In this document: positions 41,605 to 44,072 of the stretch, piece by piece
Layout of the letters: every line of letters begins with the position of its first letter
Numbering within the stretch: the stretch's first letter is position 1
DNA from: JACPLA01 sp035291905
GTDB lineage: Bacteria > Bacteroidota > Ignavibacteria > UBA10030
Reading direction: 5' to 3'
DNA length: 44,072 nucleotides
Assembly: GCA_035291905.1 (NCBI GenBank)
Contig: DATDRF010000094.1
Location: forward strand, 1-44,072
The notes under the pieces: model-generated
Seen by the model: the letters and a program-made list of their open reading frames with translations, nothing else
What the model was told of the DNA's origin: nothing
The model's database searches: none
Made by a program: the position numbers and the translations under genes

Positions 41605-41799
41605 TTGCATCTCTGGGGGAAATCCTTTACTGTTAGCGCCGGTGCCGAGTCTCGGGGAGAGAGACCAGGTGCCTTCCTCACAAACGCCGATTCTCGAGAA
41701 CGATTGATACCGATTTGTACGACACAGCGCCAGTACGGTGCTGTCTCGGACGTCGTTGGCTCTTTCAGTCCTATCACTCACCACAAGGAGGGTTGTACC

Positions 41800-42480
41800 A
41801 TGCATAATCAAAATGATTTTCCCGGTCGGCGTCAATTTCTCGGCAGGCTGGCTGCAGGTGCTGCAACGATGGGCCTTGCATCTCTAGCAGATCCCCTGAC
41901 GCTGGCGGCAGAGCCCGTTTCACCGTTGCCCGACGAAAAGTCGTTCGAAGAGTGGCTTGGCAGGATCAAGGGGAAGCACAAGCAGGTGTTCGATTCAATG
42001 ATGCCCGACAACGGGATGCCACTTGCCTGGTCGCGCGTCTTTCTCATGTCAAACAAACAACTGGGTGTGCCCGAATCCGAATGCACAGCCGTTCTCGTCC
42101 TTCGACACGATTCCATTCCTCTGGCAATGGAGGATCGTTTGTGGGCGAAATACAAATTCGGCGAGATGTTCCATGTCCACGATTGGGGGACGACGACGCC
42201 CTCCGTTCGAAACGCTTTCTGGAAACCCCAGCCGAACACGCTCCCGTTGCCCGGAATGGGGCTCAATGAGCTCCTTGACAGCGGCGTCCTCGTCGGCGTG
42301 TGCGATATGGCGCTGACGGTCTACAGCCAGATGGCAGCCGAAAAAATGAAGATGTCGGCTGAAGAGTGCAAGAAGGAGTGGGTATCGGGAGTGTTCCCGG
42401 GGGTTCAGATTATTCCTTCGGGCGTAATCGCCGTCAATCGTGCTCAGGAGCGAGGCTGCACGTATTGTTGGGCAGGTTAA
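41800..42480 (+). CDS. Tat-exported DsrE-like protein
   Basis: 226 residues from the ATG at 41800, picked because AAGGAGG lies 9 nt upstream; upstream codons are not translated-looking. The N-terminus is a twin-arginine signal (GRRQFLGRLAAGAATMGLAS). The remaining 190 residues have a DsrE/DsrF-like alpha/beta outline: VLVLRHDSIPLAMEDRLWAKYKFGEMF, then LLDSGVLVGVCDMALTVYSQ and a C-terminal GVIAVNRAQERGCTYCWAG. The Cys in VGVCD and the CTYC end are candidate sulfur-carrying or metal-binding cysteines. It is probably periplasmic. It converges on the dihaem cytochrome gene 14 bp away, and a second DsrE protein follows that, suggesting shared sulfur chemistry. Specific substrate unknown. Confidence 0.8.
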   Translation: MHNQNDFPGRRQFLGRLAAGAATMGLASLADPLTLAAEPVSPLPDEKSFEEWLGRIKGKHKQVFDSMMPDNGMPLAWSRVFLMSNKQLGVPESECTAVLVLRHDSIPLAMEDRLWAKYKFGEMFHVHDWGTTTPSVRNAFWKPQPNTLPLPGMGLNELLDSGVLVGVCDMALTVYSQMAAEKMKMSAEECKKEWVSGVFPGVQIIPSGVIAVNRAQERGCTYCWAG

Positions 42481-42494
42481 GCCGCTGTAGGCAG

Positions 42495-43484
42495 TTATTG
42501 TGAAGTGAAGGGGTTCTTGCTGTAGAGCTGCTTATAATAGACGGCGTCCGGCGGAATCTTTTCCTTCAAATAATCCTTCTCTTTGAAAGGGAAGCCTGGC
42601 CTTTGCTGCGACGTGATGAACGCAGCGATGTGCTGGGCTTCCTCATCTGTAAGGCTTCCCGGATTCATGTACGGCATCCAGTAACGGATCATCCCTGCAA
42701 GCGTATAGGTGCGCGCCGCTCCCGCTCCGTCGTTCCACGAATTTCTCCCCCACAGCGGTCCCGGCCGTTTATCGCCGATGTAGATTCCCTGACCGTCTTC
42801 CCCGTGGCAGTTCGAACACTTCTCGAGGAAAAGCGCCCGACCGAGCTTCGGATTCAGCTGGTCCAGTTTCAGGAGGGAAGATGCCGGCAGCTGATTGTGC
42901 CCGCGCCAGGGAAGTGTGGCATCAATGTCACGGTTCCATGAGAGCCATTTGATGTACGCCACAAGGTCACCGACCTCCTCGCTTTCCGGGGACAGAGTCG
43001 CACCGTTCAGTTCATTCTCGTGATGAACAGCGACATTTTGGCCCGCGGTTCCCGTGGCATTGAGGCTTCTCATGAAACACCCGACGATCCGCTCTTCGAG
43101 GGTGAAGTCGCGGCCTGCGCGTTTATTGTATTCCGGAAAGACACGATCCACTCCTACAAGAGGCATCGCCCTCTCGCGCTGGCCTCCGTTGGGATGACAA
43201 TTGTTGCATGTCATTGTCCCGCCGGTCAGGTGAGCAGAGAGTTCGGAGGTTCTCGTGAAGAGGAGGAATCCGCGTCGGACTCTTGCGGCCATTTGTGCGT
43301 CAAGCTCCATGGTATCCGTCAGAGGGCTGCGGGGAAATTCCCAGGCTCGTGCCATGGATGAAGAATCCGGAACGAGGATGTTCCAGCTCAGGCCGTCGGG
43401 AGCGGGATCCTGGACGGGGAGATCACCACCGCTTCCCAATATGAGCAAGGCGATGAAGGGCCATATGAATGCTCTGCCTCTCAT
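42495..43484 (-). CDS. Dihaem cytochrome c, thiosulfate dehydrogenase (TsdA)-like
   Basis: 329 residues from the ATG at 43484; the longer frame to 43574 would overlap the DsrE gene. An N-terminal hydrophobic segment (AFIWPFIALLILGSG) serves as signal or anchor. Two haem c sites are visible: CNNCH (Cys93, Cys96, His97) and CSNCH (Cys223, Cys226, His227). The first half resembles TsdA: LFTRTSELSAHLTGG-TMTCNNCH, then LEERIVGCFMRSLNATG, where TsdA has CFxxSMNG. TsdA oxidises thiosulfate to tetrathionate in the periplasm; other dihaem cytochromes share this look. It is preceded by the periplasmic DsrE gene on the same strand (40 bp), consistent with electron transfer in sulfur oxidation. Confidence 0.85.
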   Translation of the reverse strand: MRGRAFIWPFIALLILGSGGDLPVQDPAPDGLSWNILVPDSSSMARAWEFPRSPLTDTMELDAQMAARVRRGFLLFTRTSELSAHLTGGTMTCNNCHPNGGQRERAMPLVGVDRVFPEYNKRAGRDFTLEERIVGCFMRSLNATGTAGQNVAVHHENELNGATLSPESEEVGDLVAYIKWLSWNRDIDATLPWRGHNQLPASSLLKLDQLNPKLGRALFLEKCSNCHGEDGQGIYIGDKRPGPLWGRNSWNDGAGAARTYTLAGMIRYWMPYMNPGSLTDEEAQHIAAFITSQQRPGFPFKEKDYLKEKIPPDAVYYKQLYSKNPFTSQ

Positions 43485-43524
43485 GGAGTCATTGAGGTTC
43501 GAACGGTTACTGCGCGATACCTCC

Positions 43525-43941
43525 TCAGCGAGCCACTTTGATGTAGGCCCATCCTTGCCGCTGCTTTGCGACAATTTCGTAAATGCCGTCGGGCACTGTG
43601 TGTGTTCCTTCGAGAAGCTGTTTCTTGTCGACTTTGTTGTTTCTCAAAGCTGCCTCGCAAGCCGTGAAGGTTACCCGCGGAAGCTTCATGACCTCCCTTA
43701 CCTCTTCCAGGACATTCGATCGTTCCGGCATGACGAGTTCGAACCCCTTTCCGTACATGACAACCTCCGCCTCGGCGTTGGGATTTGATGACGCCACTCC
43801 TTTTGCCCAGCGTACTGCCGCCAGCTGGCTCAGGCTGTCTTTGCTCGTCAGGTCGAAAACAACTTTGTAGGGATGATCCTGGGCATAGAGAACTCCATAG
43901 CTCAGTACGAGCAACAAGGTAGCAAGGATTTGCTTACGCAT
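43525..43941 (-). CDS. Periplasmic DsrE-family protein
   Basis: 138 residues with a GGAGGA ribosome site and a signal peptide (MRKQILATLLLVLSYGVLYAQ). The mature part shows the DsrE/YchN fold: YKVVFDLTSKDSLSQLAAVRWAKGVAS, EVVMYGKGFELVMP, then VTFTACEAALRNNKV, with the conserved Cys in the position used for sulfur transfer by DsrE/TusD-like proteins. It ends GIYEIVAKQRQGWAYIKVAR. The gene leads a two-gene transcript with the TsdA-like cytochrome. It probably carries or senses reduced sulfur outside the cytosol, though many exported DsrE proteins are uncharacterised. Confidence 0.85.
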   Translation of the reverse strand: MRKQILATLLLVLSYGVLYAQDHPYKVVFDLTSKDSLSQLAAVRWAKGVASSNPNAEAEVVMYGKGFELVMPERSNVLEEVREVMKLPRVTFTACEAALRNNKVDKKQLLEGTHTVPDGIYEIVAKQRQGWAYIKVAR

Positions 43942-43998
43942 AGTTCCTCCGGTAATAGTGAAAGATATTGGATCGGCGTTTTAGAGGAAGGACACGAG

Positions 43999-44026
43999 AA
44001 TATAGAAGAAATAAAGAAAGTTACAA
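43999..44026 (-). promoter_or_regulatory. Promoter for the DsrE-cytochrome operon
   Basis: On the minus strand TTGTAA (44026-44021), 16 bp, TATATT (44004-43999), giving a leader of about 50 nt. The rest of 43942-44072 holds nothing else that I can support. Confidence 0.55.
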
Positions 44027-44072
44027 ATTGCATCGATCACGGCAGTCTGCTCCGACAGCACCTTGTTTTTCA

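Overview
This window looks like a chromosomal piece from a bacterium of the FCB group (Bacteroidota / Chlorobiota / Ignavibacteria-like). The evidence is a type IX secretion C-terminal sorting domain (YPNPFNP) on the protein at 34731-36461, an S46 dipeptidyl-peptidase, a DUF4292/LolB-like lipoprotein, a TonB-dependent receptor with a carboxypeptidase-regulatory-like N-terminal domain, and many lipoproteins. Unlike classic Bacteroidetes promoters (TTTG/TAnnTTTG), the promoters I can read are of the E. coli sigma-70 kind (TTGnnn, 16-17 bp, TAnnnT). That favours an Ignavibacteria-like lineage over true Bacteroidia; this is inference. No rRNA, tRNA, CRISPR array, prophage or intact insertion sequence was seen.

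Layout. (1) 1-5101, minus strand: a probable co-directional cluster from a good promoter at 5073-5101, with a duplicated ABM-domain protein, a 67-aa protein, a transmembrane Ser/Thr kinase with TPRs, a small very basic protein with a RiPP-leader-like helix pattern, an isoprenoid-synthase-fold protein, and the start of a membrane-anchored or exported protein cut by the window edge. I do not recognise this combination and regard it as the best candidate for an undescribed system. (2) 5253-9285: a secreted GH36-like alpha-galactosidase converging on a sodium:solute symporter plus a 69-aa membrane protein. (3) 9321-18046, minus strand: an exported S46 dipeptidyl-peptidase, a small membrane protein, an SLC13/DASS transporter, an exported M14 metallopeptidase, rdgB coupled to a SemiSWEET-like protein, and a GuaD-like deaminase. 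(4) 18236-21749: radA, a CpoB-like TPR lipoprotein and an ATP-grasp enzyme, each with a readable promoter. (5) 21988-27000, plus: a translationally coupled envelope operon (TPR lipoprotein, LolB-like DUF4292 lipoprotein, EnvC-like degenerate-LytM factor), followed by a surface protein with ten 16-residue repeats. (6) 27078-30025: a DUF2279 protein, two 5'-truncated genes head to head (ABC ATPase and histidine kinase), and an aldo/keto reductase. (7) 30169-41580, plus: a carbohydrate locus with a ROK repressor behind a consensus promoter overlapped by a XylR-like operator, a TonB receptor, a T9SS-exported beta-helix-like protein, an AmpG-like MFS transporter, a lipoprotein glycoside hydrolase and a GH94 phosphorylase resembling chitobiose phosphorylase. 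(8) 41800-44026: a Tat-exported DsrE-like protein converging on a TsdA-like dihaem cytochrome c and a periplasmic DsrE protein, suggesting periplasmic sulfur chemistry.

In physiological terms this is a heterotroph that takes up sugars (galactosides, beta-linked disaccharides), peptides and dicarboxylates through outer-membrane receptors and sodium-driven transporters, with exported hydrolases anchored in the envelope or sorted by T9SS. Intergenic regions carry several families of degenerate, phrase-like repeats (CACAGAG-type, CAGCTATCAG-type, AATCCTAAACAAATCC-type, CAACAAATCAA-type), often palindromic. Functions are assigned by reading protein motifs by eye; no database search was run.
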